From NCBI GenBank assembly GCA_050014015.1, contig JBEKEC010000019.1, positions 12,671 to 76,670 of the forward strand: a DNA stretch of 64,000 bases, written 5' to 3'. Positions 8,873 to 16,887 of the stretch are shown one piece after another. Under the pieces are notes generated by a model. It did no database searches, was not told where the DNA came from, and saw only the letters and a program-made list of their open reading frames with translations. Source of the stretch: PALSA-1353 sp050014015. GTDB taxonomy: Bacteria > Planctomycetota > Phycisphaerae > Tepidisphaerales > Tepidisphaeraceae. The position numbers were made by a program, and so were the translations under genes. The number at the start of each line of letters is the position of its first letter. The first letter of the stretch is position 1.

Positions 8873-11380
8873 ATGCGAACAACGATCGATTTTGGAATGG
8901 ACCTTGGAACGAGCAACAGCACTCCCGCCGTTATTGACGGCACCAGCGCCCGGGTCATCACCAACAAGGTCGGCGCAGCAATTACTCCCTCTGCGGTTTG
9001 GATTGACAAGCGCGGCACGGTGATCGTGGGGATGCAAGCCAAGGAGCGAGCCCTGGTTGACGTCAACGAGATGCCCAACGCGGACGTGGAGTTCAAGCTG
9101 CGCATGGGGCTGGGACGCGAGGGGGCCAAAGTTTTTGAGCGAAGCGGGCGGGTGATGCTGCCGGAGGAGCTTTCCGCGGAGCTGCTCAAGGAATTGCGCC
9201 GCGATATCCGCACCGCCACCGGCGAGGAGATCAAGGCGGTGGTGATCACGGTGCCGGCGAACTTCGGGCTTGACCAATCCAACGCGACGGTAAAAGCGGC
9301 GTCGCTGGCGGGGTTCGATCATTCGCCGCTGCTGTTAGAGCCGGTGGCCGCTTCACTGGCCTACGGGTTCCAGTCGCAGGCAAAAAATGAGTACTGGATG
9401 GTCTACGACTTTGGGGGCGGCACGTTCGACGCCGCGGTCATGCAGATCCGACACGGTCAGATCAACGTGTTCAATCACGCCGGCGACAACAAACTGGGCG
9501 GGAAGGATCTGGACTGGGACATTGTCACGGAGATACTGGCGCCGGAGGTCGCCAGGCGGGGAAGCCTGAGCGATTTCAAGCGGGGCGTGCCCAGGTGGGC
9601 CGGAGCAATGGGGAAACTGAAGTGGCTGGCGGAATTGGCAAAAATCGAGGTTTGCCGCACCGGGCAGCCTCACGAAATCTATGCGGAGAGCCTTTATACG
9701 CGGAATGGCACAAGCGTGGACTTTACCTTCACGCTCCTGCCCGACCACGTACGGAAGATCAGCGAGCCGTACATTGTAAGATCCTTGCGTCTTTGCGAGC
9801 AGGCGCTGGCGGAAAAAGGCCTGAGCGGGAAGGACATGGCCAAGATCATTTTGGTGGGGGGAAGCACGCTAAATCCGTTCGTTCGCCAGCGCGTGGCCGA
9901 GGCATTGAAAGCGCCGCTAGAATTCAGCATCGACTCGGTGACGGTGGTAGCCCAGGGAGCGGCGATCTTCGCCAGCACCAAGGAGATCCCGGAGGTGGCC
10001 AGGCAGCGCCCACCACGGGGAACCTGGACCGCGGAATTGGTCTACGACAAGACCGGGGGGGACTTGGAGCCGCCCATTGCCGGGAAGGTCAGTCCGCCCA
10101 GCGGCAGCACGCAGACGCCACAGGGGTTGACACTGGAGTTTGTGGACGTGGTCTCGTCGTGGCGGTCGGGTCGGATTTACCTCGATGACAATGGCGAGTT
10201 CCAATCTAGCCTGCGCGCCGAACCCGGGCGGCGCTGCGAGTATCTGCTGGAACTGTGCGATTCACGAGGAACGATGCTACAGGTCAGCCCGGAAACCTGC
10301 GCGTACACGCACGGCGTCATCGTTGGACCCAAGTCGATCATCGCCCCGCATACGCTGGCCGTTGGGCTGGCGGACAACCGGGTGCACGTTTTTGTTCCTC
10401 GTGGCAGCGCGCTGCCGCTGGAGGAGACCGTCGATTTCAAATCGACCATAATCGTGCGCGCCGGCTCCAGCGACACCCTCCGCATTCCCCTACTCCAGGG
10501 ACACAGTCCCCGAGCCGATCGCAACCTCGAAGTCGCGGCCCTGGTTCTTTCCGGCGACGACCTGATCCGCACACTTCCGGAAGGAAGCAACGTGGAGGTG
10601 CGCGTCCACATGGATGAAAGCCAGATCGTGACCGTGGAAGCCTACTTCAAGCAGATCGACCACATGAAGGAAATGAAGGTCGAGCTGGGTCGCAAGTCGT
10701 TCACCCTGGAGCAACTCCGGGAGATGTTCGATTCGCAGAAACGGCGACTCTCCGAAGCGCGCAATGCCGCGGAGAAAGCCCCGGAGATCCGGGAGGTCCT
10801 GGCCAAAATCGATGCCGAGGACATCGTGCCGCAATGCGAGCGAATGCTACAGGCGGCCAGCGCGGACATGGGCGTGCGGGCCACGCTCTACGAGCGACTG
10901 ATGACCCTGGCGACGATGCTGGACGACGTGGAGCAGGCATTGGCCTGGCCAAAGCGGGTCAAAGAGGCCGAAGTCTCTCGCGATGAGGCCCGCCGCATTG
11001 CCCGAAAATACGGCACGCCCGAGCAAAAGGAGGCGTTGCATAACCTTGAGGCGGAACTGGCTCCGGCGATTCAATCGAAGGACGCCCCCGTGCTGACCAC
11101 CACCATCCGACAGTTGGACCGCTACACATTCGGCGTGGCGTACAACAGCATCGTGTTCCTGAGCCAGCGGCTCAATGCCCTGGAAGCCGACTACCAAAAC
11201 AACCTCCTGGAGGAGCCAGCCAAGGCTGAGCAACTCATCGCTCAGGGCCGGCGGGCATCGCACAACGGCGATTTGGAGCTGCTGCGATCCAGCGTCTTAC
11301 AGTTGGAGGACCTGACGACGACGCGCGGAACGTCGGATCTGACTGGGTCGATCTACAAACGCAGCCAGGTGCGAGAATGA
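8873..11380 (+). CDS. Extended Hsp70 with inserted domain and helical C-terminus
   Basis: The nucleotide-binding domain (residues about 1-375) is complete: FGMDLGTSNSTPAVIDG, EPVAASLAYG, VYDFGGGTFDAAVM and ILVGGSTLNPFV. After it comes about 115 residues of non-DnaK sequence (starting near RPPRGTWTAELVYD) with a beta-sandwich look. A substrate-binding-like beta domain follows (VHVFVPRGSALPLEE ... VEVRVHMDESQIVTVEAYF), then about 210 helical residues replacing the DnaK lid. At 835 residues it is some 200 longer than DnaK and lacks the usual VVLLD linker. The ATG at 8873 has GGAG eight bases upstream and is preferred to GTG 8864. It ends 80 bases before the FHA gene. It probably works with the J-like and GrpE-like proteins encoded just upstream rather than as the housekeeping DnaK. 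Confidence 0.93.
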   Translation: MRTTIDFGMDLGTSNSTPAVIDGTSARVITNKVGAAITPSAVWIDKRGTVIVGMQAKERALVDVNEMPNADVEFKLRMGLGREGAKVFERSGRVMLPEELSAELLKELRRDIRTATGEEIKAVVITVPANFGLDQSNATVKAASLAGFDHSPLLLEPVAASLAYGFQSQAKNEYWMVYDFGGGTFDAAVMQIRHGQINVFNHAGDNKLGGKDLDWDIVTEILAPEVARRGSLSDFKRGVPRWAGAMGKLKWLAELAKIEVCRTGQPHEIYAESLYTRNGTSVDFTFTLLPDHVRKISEPYIVRSLRLCEQALAEKGLSGKDMAKIILVGGSTLNPFVRQRVAEALKAPLEFSIDSVTVVAQGAAIFASTKEIPEVARQRPPRGTWTAELVYDKTGGDLEPPIAGKVSPPSGSTQTPQGLTLEFVDVVSSWRSGRIYLDDNGEFQSSLRAEPGRRCEYLLELCDSRGTMLQVSPETCAYTHGVIVGPKSIIAPHTLAVGLADNRVHVFVPRGSALPLEETVDFKSTIIVRAGSSDTLRIPLLQGHSPRADRNLEVAALVLSGDDLIRTLPEGSNVEVRVHMDESQIVTVEAYFKQIDHMKEMKVELGRKSFTLEQLREMFDSQKRRLSEARNAAEKAPEIREVLAKIDAEDIVPQCERMLQAASADMGVRATLYERLMTLATMLDDVEQALAWPKRVKEAEVSRDEARRIARKYGTPEQKEALHNLEAELAPAIQSKDAPVLTTTIRQLDRYTFGVAYNSIVFLSQRLNALEADYQNNLLEEPAKAEQLIAQGRRASHNGDLELLRSSVLQLEDLTTTRGTSDLTGSIYKRSQVRE

Positions 11381-11459
11381 AACAGCGTATAAGGTCGTGT
11401 TGCCGGGGCCAAGGGCAGGCAGACGCGCCCGGCCGGCGCAGCGACAGGTTGACGAATCG

Positions 11460-11999
11460 ATGGGCGGCATGAACAGTGAAGAAATCGTTGCTATCGCAGG
11501 GGCGGTGGATCGCTGGACCCTGGAGAGCCGGCTTCGCGACATTTCGCTGCTGGCCCTGTCGGACCGGAATGAGCGGATGGCGGCGATCGCGACGGTGATT
11601 TCGCGTTTGCCGCCGGGTGGCTACCTGCTGGGATGCGGGCCCTATAGTTGCGGCATTTTGCCACTGACGGTGGACGAAGTTGTCCTGGGCCGTTCCCCCA
11701 CGCCTCTGGAATCGCCTCCCGAGACGGTGGCCGACTTCACGTTGAATGATGCCGTACACATGGTTCCGCGCGAAGCCTCCCGCATTCACGCCAAAATCCT
11801 GTGTCGCAAAACTGACGACGCCACAGAGTTTCTCCTACAGGACGCGAACAGCCGGAATGGCACCTATTTGAACGGCCGGCGGATCGGCGTCGACAGCGAC
11901 GGCAAGCCCAACGGCCAAGGGGCAATCTTGGCCAGCGGTAATGTAATCTGGCTCGGACCCTCCGGCATCAATATCTATGTTTTTGTCGACACCCGTTGA
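11460..11999 (+). CDS. FHA-domain protein
   Basis: The C-terminal 120 residues form a forkhead-associated domain that binds phosphothreonine: VLGRS, then REASRIHAKI, then LLQDANSRNGTYLNGRRI, then an ASGNVIWLG strand. The key Arg, Ser-Arg-x-His and Asn-Gly-Thr residues are all present. The N-terminal 60 residues are helical and carry no known domain. ATGs at 11460 and 11469 are both possible; no strong ribosome site separates them, and an upstream GTG at 11397 gives a low-complexity extension. Placed last in a run containing an active Ser/Thr kinase, it is a plausible reader of that kinase's products, perhaps recruiting phosphorylated Hsp70 or sigma factor. That link is inference from gene order. 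Confidence 0.88.
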   Translation: MGGMNSEEIVAIAGAVDRWTLESRLRDISLLALSDRNERMAAIATVISRLPPGGYLLGCGPYSCGILPLTVDEVVLGRSPTPLESPPETVADFTLNDAVHMVPREASRIHAKILCRKTDDATEFLLQDANSRNGTYLNGRRIGVDSDGKPNGQGAILASGNVIWLGPSGINIYVFVDTR

Positions 12000-12096
12000 A
12001 TAATCTCGGCAGCTTCAGGAAAAACCGTTGGGTGATGCAATCGCACTTCAGCTACCCAGATGCTTAAAATCCATTTTGCCTCCGTGAGCGATAAAT

Positions 12097-12330
12097 TTAC
12101 TCTGCCGGCGCAGGATTTCGCAACTTCCACTGGTCCGGCAACCAATCGGGCAAGCGGCTGGTCGGCGTTGCCGGCAGGTTCGTTAGCAATTGCGTCAGGT
12201 AACGCTGCGGATTGATCGCGTGGCGCTTGCAGCCGCTGGTCAGGCTGGAAAGGATCCACGCGCAAACGGCTCCGCAGTCTGCCCGTGTGGATAACTGCCT
12301 GATATTCGTTACACCGCAACAATCTCGACC
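12097..12330 (-). pseudogene. C-terminal remnant of an IS66-family transposase
   Basis: Read on the minus strand, this stretch translates to a segment with CAWILSSLTSGCKRHAINP, then QRYLTQLLTNLPATP, then LPDWLPDQWK, ending with TAA at 12097-12099. This is the C-terminal element of IS66 transposases, where a Gly/Ala-rich helix, a CKRHGIDP-like motif, a YL-x-x-x-L-x-x-LP motif and LLPD-x-W follow each other. The catalytic DDE core and all other IS genes are absent. The upstream boundary is approximate. Confidence 0.75.
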
Positions 12331-12426
12331 GCGTCAAATCTGGTTCGAAACCCAGGAAACATTTTTTATGTTCCTTCCTTCACGCCGGTCGGGAAGACCC
12401 CACGCTCGCCTACCGGGTTATCCACA
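12286..12426. promoter_or_regulatory. Two perfect DnaA boxes in inverted orientation
   Basis: TTATCCACA occurs on the minus strand at 12286-12294 and on the plus strand at 12418-12426, with an AT-rich patch (12356-12372) between them. Both match the DnaA-box consensus exactly. Neither dnaA, dnaN nor other origin genes are nearby, and the first box overlaps the IS66 remnant, so this may be a chance pair, a regulatory DnaA-titration site or a relic of a mobile replicon. The rest of 12331-12506 shows nothing else. Confidence 0.35.
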
Positions 12427-12506
12427 CCCCATCGCTTCGCGCTACTACCGGAGGCATGTTAATATTCTGACAGCGATGCCCCTGATCGCGTCGCACCACA
12501 TCTTTC

Positions 12507-12707
12507 ATGTCGGGAAAATCCAATTATTTCTATACGGGAGTCAGCCTTGAGCGCCCCGTGGTGGAGTATCTCAACGACCTATCGGAGCGAATGGGCATGA
12601 GCCGAAGCTGGGTGCTGAACACGATCGTTTACGAATACGCCAAGCTGATCGAGAACAAGAAGCTCATGCCTCAACGGTCGATCGAGGCGGTGACCTCTTT
12701 CAAATAG
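12507..12707 (+). CDS. Small ribbon-helix-helix-like protein, orphan
   Basis: The 66-residue product begins with a strand-like stretch (NYFYTGVSL), followed by ERPVVEYLNDLSERMGMSRSWVLNTIVYEYAKL. This fits one ribbon-helix-helix unit: beta strand, helix, turn with SRS, second helix. Such proteins act as dimeric DNA-binding repressors or antitoxins. No toxin gene is adjacent. Its last 37 bases overlap the 3' end of the truncated integrase on the opposite strand, suggesting it arrived with or was trimmed by the same mobile element. Confidence 0.6.
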   Translation: MSGKSNYFYTGVSLERPVVEYLNDLSERMGMSRSWVLNTIVYEYAKLIENKKLMPQRSIEAVTSFK

Positions 12708-13048
12708 CCGTCGAGAGTCGCCACAGACAGTTCGCCACTGGTCACTTTGCCGCGTTTGAATGTCAGGAAACGTGACATGAGTTCGCCGAGCGTCAGTTCG
12801 CCGCTCACGGCTTGTACGCGCGGGTTGTCGATGCCGGCTCTAATACCCTCGCGCCGGGCGAGCCAGCCGATAACCGGGTCCGTCATGGCCCGCTCCCCTT
12901 TGGGATCATCCGCGAAGGCGCCGAAATAGAACTGCTCCGACTTCTTGCTGCGACGGTTCCAGACCGATTTGAACCACTGGCCGTTCCGGTGGCGGCGCAA
13001 CGGAAAGCCCTCGTAGGGTAATTTGGGAAGGGTGGAAATAGCGGACAT
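12671..13048 (-). pseudogene. Tyrosine integrase, N-terminal fragment
   Basis: The 125-residue frame carries the arm-type DNA-binding region (FPLRRHRNGQWFKSVW, then FYFGAFADDP) and the start of the core-binding SAM-like domain (LTLGELMSRFLTFKRGKV ... SVATLDGYLKEV). It then stops. Integrases of this planctomycete type run to about 400 residues, so the whole catalytic domain with its R-H-R-Y residues is missing. The start ATG at 13048 lies 92 bases from tRNA-Met, the classical arrangement for an element integrated in a tRNA gene. It is a decayed remnant. Confidence 0.72.
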
Positions 13049-13139
13049 CGGCCGCCTCCTGTGTCGAAACCTGTGTCGAACCGACTACACGATTAGCACG
13101 CGGGGAGGCGAAACTGCCGAATTTCCGCGAAATTCCCAA

Positions 13140-13212
13140 TAGCAGCGACAGGACTCGAACCTGTGACCCGGGGCTTATGAATCCCCTGCTCTGCCAACTG
13201 AGCTACGCTGCC
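13140..13212 (-). tRNA. tRNA-Met(CAT)
   Basis: The minus strand folds as a 73-base tRNA without encoded CCA: acceptor GGCAGCG pairing with CGCTGCT (the first pair is G-U), D arm GCTC/GAGC, anticodon loop TTCATAA with CAT at 13177-13179, and T arm ACAGG-TTCGAGT-CCTGT. The bottom pair of the anticodon stem is A-G. The pairable first base argues against initiator tRNA. A lysidine-modified isoleucine tRNA also has CAT and cannot be excluded. Confidence 0.9.
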
Positions 13213-13311
13213 AAATGTCTTCCCTGTTGATTTTAAGCGGGTTCAAGCGCGGGTCAATGCCCGGTGGCGATGCGGGGGAATCGTGAGAATCGCCGCCTTT
13301 TGCTGAAGCTC

Positions 13312-14304
13312 TTACTTCAAATGCAAATCCACGCCTTCCTCTTCCCACTGTTCGACCAGGCGCTTTAGGTCCGCCACGGTCGCATTAAGTTCGCGCGAGG
13401 TGTCGACCAGGGATTGATAGAGCCTGGGATCGTTGATCAACTGGCCGGCGGCGCCCTGGCCCTTGTTGACCTTGTCCAGGATGCTCTGCATGCTGGTCAG
13501 GACCCCGGAGACTTGCGTGAGCCGCTCGCCGATTTGCTTGCTGAGTTCGTCGATGTCCTTCCCCGCCCCTTTGATAGTCACCGTGGCGTTGGCGCTTGCG
13601 CTCTGCAAGCTGTCGGCCAGGCTGTCGAGCTTGTCGGTGGTGGTGCGCAGGTTGTTGATCGCCACCTTCAGGTTGCCCTGGGTGGCGGAATCGCCGAACA
13701 CGGACTGCAGGGAATCAGCCAACTGGCCGATCTTTCCGGCCTGGACGGAGAAGGATTTGATCGTCTTGTCCAGATCATCGATCGCGCCGGATTCGCGAAG
13801 TTTCTTGGCGGTGAGGCGGATCTCCTCGCTCATCGCGCCGATCTGGGCCGCGGTCTGCGAGACGGTCGATGGGAAAAGATTCAACTGAAGTCCGACGTAT
13901 TTCGTGGCGACCGTTTCGTTGGCGGCGAGCTCGCCGTGAGGCGTTTCGTCGCCGACGTCCAGGCTTATGATTGCGGTGCCCCCGAGGGCGTTGGTGGAGA
14001 CGACGATGGCGCGGACGTTTGCCGGCAGCGGGGGATCCCGGTCCACCACCGCGTCCACGGTCACGCCGATCCCATCGCGATTCCGGTTCATTGTGGTGAC
14101 CCGTCCGATCTCGACGCCGAGGTATTCAACCGCTGATCCCGGCGACAGCCCGTCGGCCCGCGGGGTCGTGAAATGCACCGGCATCTGCGGCGGAGCGAAC
14201 AACTCCGCGGTCCTGCTGCTGAATTTCAGGCTCATCCATCCGAATGCGATGAGCGCGCCCAGCACCGTCAATCCAACCAGAATATTTCGCCGATAACTTG
14301 GCAT
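13312..14304 (-). CDS. mlaD: MCE/MlaD-family lipid-transport substrate-binding protein
   Basis: One N-terminal membrane helix (ILVGLTVLGALIAFGWMSL, residues about 6-24) anchors the protein. An MCE domain follows at about 35-115 (VHFTTPRADGLSPGSAVEYLGVEIGRV, then a VSTNALGGTAIISLDVG strand). The C-terminal two thirds are a long heptad-rich helix full of T/S/D repeats, as in MCE proteins that form barrels across the periplasm. The ATG at 14304 has AAGGG nine bases upstream; a TTG lies at 14331. It is the last gene of the mlaE-mlaF-mlaD operon and 28 bases from mlaF. The expected role is shuttling phospholipid between envelope membranes. Confidence 0.92.
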   Translation of the reverse strand: MPSYRRNILVGLTVLGALIAFGWMSLKFSSRTAELFAPPQMPVHFTTPRADGLSPGSAVEYLGVEIGRVTTMNRNRDGIGVTVDAVVDRDPPLPANVRAIVVSTNALGGTAIISLDVGDETPHGELAANETVATKYVGLQLNLFPSTVSQTAAQIGAMSEEIRLTAKKLRESGAIDDLDKTIKSFSVQAGKIGQLADSLQSVFGDSATQGNLKVAINNLRTTTDKLDSLADSLQSASANATVTIKGAGKDIDELSKQIGERLTQVSGVLTSMQSILDKVNKGQGAAGQLINDPRLYQSLVDTSRELNATVADLKRLVEQWEEEGVDLHLK

Positions 14305-14331
14305 GGCCTCAATCCCTTGTTGACCAATCAA

Positions 14332-15105
14332 TCACTTCTTTTCCGCCTGGTCAAGCGTCTGCAATTCCTGCTCGTTCGCCTCGCCCAGCACAAATCGCTT
14401 GACCGTTTCGTTGCTCGTGTTGCGGATGTCCTCGGCGTTGCCGTCGAAGATCAGCCTGCAGTCGTACAGCATGACGATGCGATCGGCCACCTTCATGGCG
14501 CTGTTCATGTCGTGGGTGACAACGATGCTGGTGACGTCCAGTTCGCGCTGGAGCTTGAGAATCAGTTCGTTGATCACGTCCGATCGAATCGGGTCCAGGC
14601 CGGTCGTCGGCTCGTCGTACAGGATGACCTCCGGATCGAGGGCAATCGCCCGCGCCAGCGCCACCCGCTTTCGCTGGCCGCCCGACAGCTCGGCCGGCAT
14701 CTTCCCGCCGACGTCGGATAATCCGACCATCCGCAGTTTCTGCTGCACGATTTTGGCGATTTCTTCTGGCTTCTTGTCCGTGTGTTCCACCAGCGGAAAG
14801 GCGATGTTTTGCGCCACGGTGTCGGAATCGAAAAGTGCGCCCTGCTGAAACAGGAACCCGAATCGCTGCCGAACCTTCATGAGGTCGCGCTCGGCCAGGT
14901 TGTCTATGCGATGGTCGGAGAACCAGACTTCCCCCCGGTCCGGTTTGAGCAGCCCGACGATCGTCTTCAGCAAAACGCTTTTCCCGCTGCCGCTGACGCC
15001 GATGATGACCAGGCATTTCCCTCTTTCTATTTGCAGGCTGATGTCGTTGAGGACTTCGATCCAGCCGAATCGCTTGTACACGTGCCGCAGTTCGATCAAT
15101 GCCAT
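14332..15105 (-). CDS. mlaF: MlaF-type ABC transporter ATPase
   Basis: This 257-residue ATPase has Walker A GVSGSGKS (about residues 36-43), a Q-loop FQQGALFD, signature LSGGQRKR, Walker B VILYDEPTTGLDP and the H-loop THD. The FQ-QGALFDS motif and the C-terminal extension after the H-loop (IFDGNAEDIRNTSNETVKRFV) are typical of MlaF/Mkl rather than of importer ATPases. It lies between the permease gene (12 bases away) and mlaD, forming a complete lipid-transport cassette without mlaB or mlaC. Confidence 0.95.
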   Translation of the reverse strand: MALIELRHVYKRFGWIEVLNDISLQIERGKCLVIIGVSGSGKSVLLKTIVGLLKPDRGEVWFSDHRIDNLAERDLMKVRQRFGFLFQQGALFDSDTVAQNIAFPLVEHTDKKPEEIAKIVQQKLRMVGLSDVGGKMPAELSGGQRKRVALARAIALDPEVILYDEPTTGLDPIRSDVINELILKLQRELDVTSIVVTHDMNSAMKVADRIVMLYDCRLIFDGNAEDIRNTSNETVKRFVLGEANEQELQTLDQAEKK

Positions 15106-15117
15106 GGGGGACGCCGG

Positions 15118-15945
15118 TTAGTTTCCAAAAACGCTGCGGATTCCGTAGAGGCCGATATACCAGTCTTGGGCGATCTGGGCGAAGAAGAAATTCATGATAA
15201 TGATGCACAGGAAGCTGGCAACGAAGGACTCGGTGCAGGCGCGGCCCACGCCGTTGGCGCCGGCGCCGCAGTGGAATCCCTTGTAGCAGCTGATCAGGCC
15301 GATGGCGCCGCCGAAGAAAAGCGACTTGATGATCCCCTCGTTGACCTGCCACATCTCCACGCCGACGTGCGCGTAATGCCAGAACGGCCCCGACGGAACG
15401 CCCAGCACCTGAACGCTGATGATCCAACCGCCGACGATTCCCGTGATGTCGCTGTAGATGGCGAGCATGGGGGTCAGCAGCAGGCAGGCGATGAAGCGCG
15501 GAACGACCAGAAATCGTATCGGGTCGGTTCCCATGACCCGCAGCGCATCGAGTTGCTCCGTGACGTTCATGGTTCCCAGTTCGGCTGCCAATGCCCCGCC
15601 GACCCGGCCCGCCAGCATCACCGCCGCCAGCACCGGCCCGATCTGCTTCACCACCGACAGGAAGATCACGCTTCCCATCCGGTCCTCCTGGCCAAGCGCC
15701 TTGAACTGGCTGAAGGTTTCGATGGCCATGATCATTCCGATGAACCCCCCGGTCACGGCGATGACGGGGATCGATTGCACCCCGATCTCGAACAGTTGCG
15801 GCAAAAGCTGACGGATGCTTTTCCATCGCAAGCCCGTCGCGAACAGCCAGATGAACGTTCGCCCCGCGAAGTCGCAGAACTGGCCGAATTCGGCCAGCAT
15901 GTTGTTGGTCCTTCGGCCGACGGTCTCGATAAACTTTCCCGGCAT
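15118..15945 (-). CDS. mlaE: MlaE-family ABC permease
   Basis: The 275-residue inner-membrane protein has an amphipathic N-terminus and five or six hydrophobic segments. The family motif is clear: VLAAVMLAGRVGGALAAELGTM followed by EQLDALRVMGTDPIRFLVVPR. These residues form the coupling region that contacts MlaF. It is the first gene of the operon. The ATG at 15945 precedes the conserved helix directly. No promoter could be assigned with confidence in the 146 bases between it and the REP element at 16091. Confidence 0.95.
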   Translation of the reverse strand: MPGKFIETVGRRTNNMLAEFGQFCDFAGRTFIWLFATGLRWKSIRQLLPQLFEIGVQSIPVIAVTGGFIGMIMAIETFSQFKALGQEDRMGSVIFLSVVKQIGPVLAAVMLAGRVGGALAAELGTMNVTEQLDALRVMGTDPIRFLVVPRFIACLLLTPMLAIYSDITGIVGGWIISVQVLGVPSGPFWHYAHVGVEMWQVNEGIIKSLFFGGAIGLISCYKGFHCGAGANGVGRACTESFVASFLCIIIMNFFFAQIAQDWYIGLYGIRSVFGN

Positions 15946-16090
15946 GTTCGGGGAATCATACGGCTGGTGCGCGCCCCTGGCCAGTGGCGCTCGCCGCCAA
16001 TTCGCGCGCTATCCGCTCGATCGGATCACTCCAATCGCCGCGATCCCTTTGGCGGAACAGCCGCATCGTCGGAATTCAAGAAGCACCGTA

Positions 16091-16109
16091 AAAGGGGTCG
16101 GGAGTCTTT
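16091..16109 (+). repeat. REP half-site upstream of RAYT transposase
   Basis: The 19-mer AAAGGGGTCGGGAGTCTTT occurs here singly, 32 bases upstream of the transposase ATG. The same 19-mer recurs as inverted pairs at 16826-16879 and 17352-17395. Confidence 0.85.
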
Positions 16110-16141
16110 GATTTGGATTCGGTGTATGTTAAACTGGATTT

Positions 16142-16876
16142 ATGCCAAGGCGGCGGCGGGTATCGACCGGCGGGATGGCGTATCACGTGCTGAATCGGGC
16201 CGTGGGGCGCGGTCGGTTGTTCGATGGGGATGCGGATTACTTGGCGATGGTGCGCGTGATCGAGCACGTGCACAAGCGACTGCCAATGCGGATCGTTTGC
16301 TACTGTCTGATGCCCAATCATTGGCACCTGGTCCTCTGGCCGAAGGAAGACGGGGAATTGAGCGAATTCATGCGGCTGATGACGGTGACGCATACACAAC
16401 GATGGCACGCGTATCATCACACCGCCGGGACGGGTCCGCTTTATCAGGGCCGATTCAAGAGTTTTCCGATTCAACAGGACGAGCATTTCCTGACGGTCTG
16501 CAGATACGTCGAACGCAACGCGCTGCGGTCGAATCTGGTGAAATCGGCCCGGCGCTGGCAATGGAGCAGTCTGGCCAAGCGCGCCGCCCGGCAACTGCCG
16601 CCGTGGCTATTGCCGATGAAACAATGGCCGGTCAAAGCCCCGGCGGATTGGATCGCGTGGGTGAACCGATCCGAAACCACCGCGGAAGTAGAATCCATGC
16701 GCGATTGCGTCAAGCGAGGCCGGCCCTACGGAGATGAGCCGTGGCAGGAACAAACCGCCCGGCGATTGGAATTGGAATCGACGCTGCATCCGCGTGGCCG
16801 CCCACGCATCCACGCAAGCAAAGACAATTCAAAGGGGTCGGGAGTCTTTTCAATCAAAGACTCCCGACCCCTTTGA
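16142..16876 (+). CDS. REP-associated tyrosine transposase (RAYT), copy 1
   Basis: This Y1 HUH-type single-strand nuclease has the metal-binding HWH within CLMPNHWHLVLWPKEDGEL (about residues 55-75) and the catalytic tyrosine in CRYVERNALRSNLV (about residue 120). The N-terminal GMAYHVLNRAVGRG strand is typical of TnpA-REP. At 244 residues it is full length. The gene is bracketed by REP sequences, and its last 15 or so codons read into the downstream REP palindrome, which provides the stop codon. RAYTs bind and cut REP hairpins and are thought to spread them; this one probably acts on the 19-mer at 16091, 16826 and 17352. Confidence 0.93.
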   Translation: MPRRRRVSTGGMAYHVLNRAVGRGRLFDGDADYLAMVRVIEHVHKRLPMRIVCYCLMPNHWHLVLWPKEDGELSEFMRLMTVTHTQRWHAYHHTAGTGPLYQGRFKSFPIQQDEHFLTVCRYVERNALRSNLVKSARRWQWSSLAKRAARQLPPWLLPMKQWPVKAPADWIAWVNRSETTAEVESMRDCVKRGRPYGDEPWQEQTARRLELESTLHPRGRPRIHASKDNSKGSGVFSIKDSRPL

Positions 16877-16879
16877 ATT
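16826..16879. repeat. REP palindrome with 24-base perfect arms
   Basis: Two perfect inverted 24-base arms containing the 19-mer AAAGGGGTCGGGAGTCTTT are separated by six bases. It overlaps the 3' end of the RAYT gene and provides its TGA stop. Confidence 0.92.
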
Positions 16880-16887
16880 TCCCACCT

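Noticed and set aside
12212..12550. A 112-codon plus-strand frame in the scar region
   Set aside because: It overlaps the IS66 remnant in antisense and has no plausible protein features or ribosome site.
13140..13212. tRNA-Met considered as initiator tRNA
   Set aside because: The first acceptor pair can form (G-U), whereas initiators have an unpaired C-A, and the anticodon stem lacks the three G-C pairs next to the loop.
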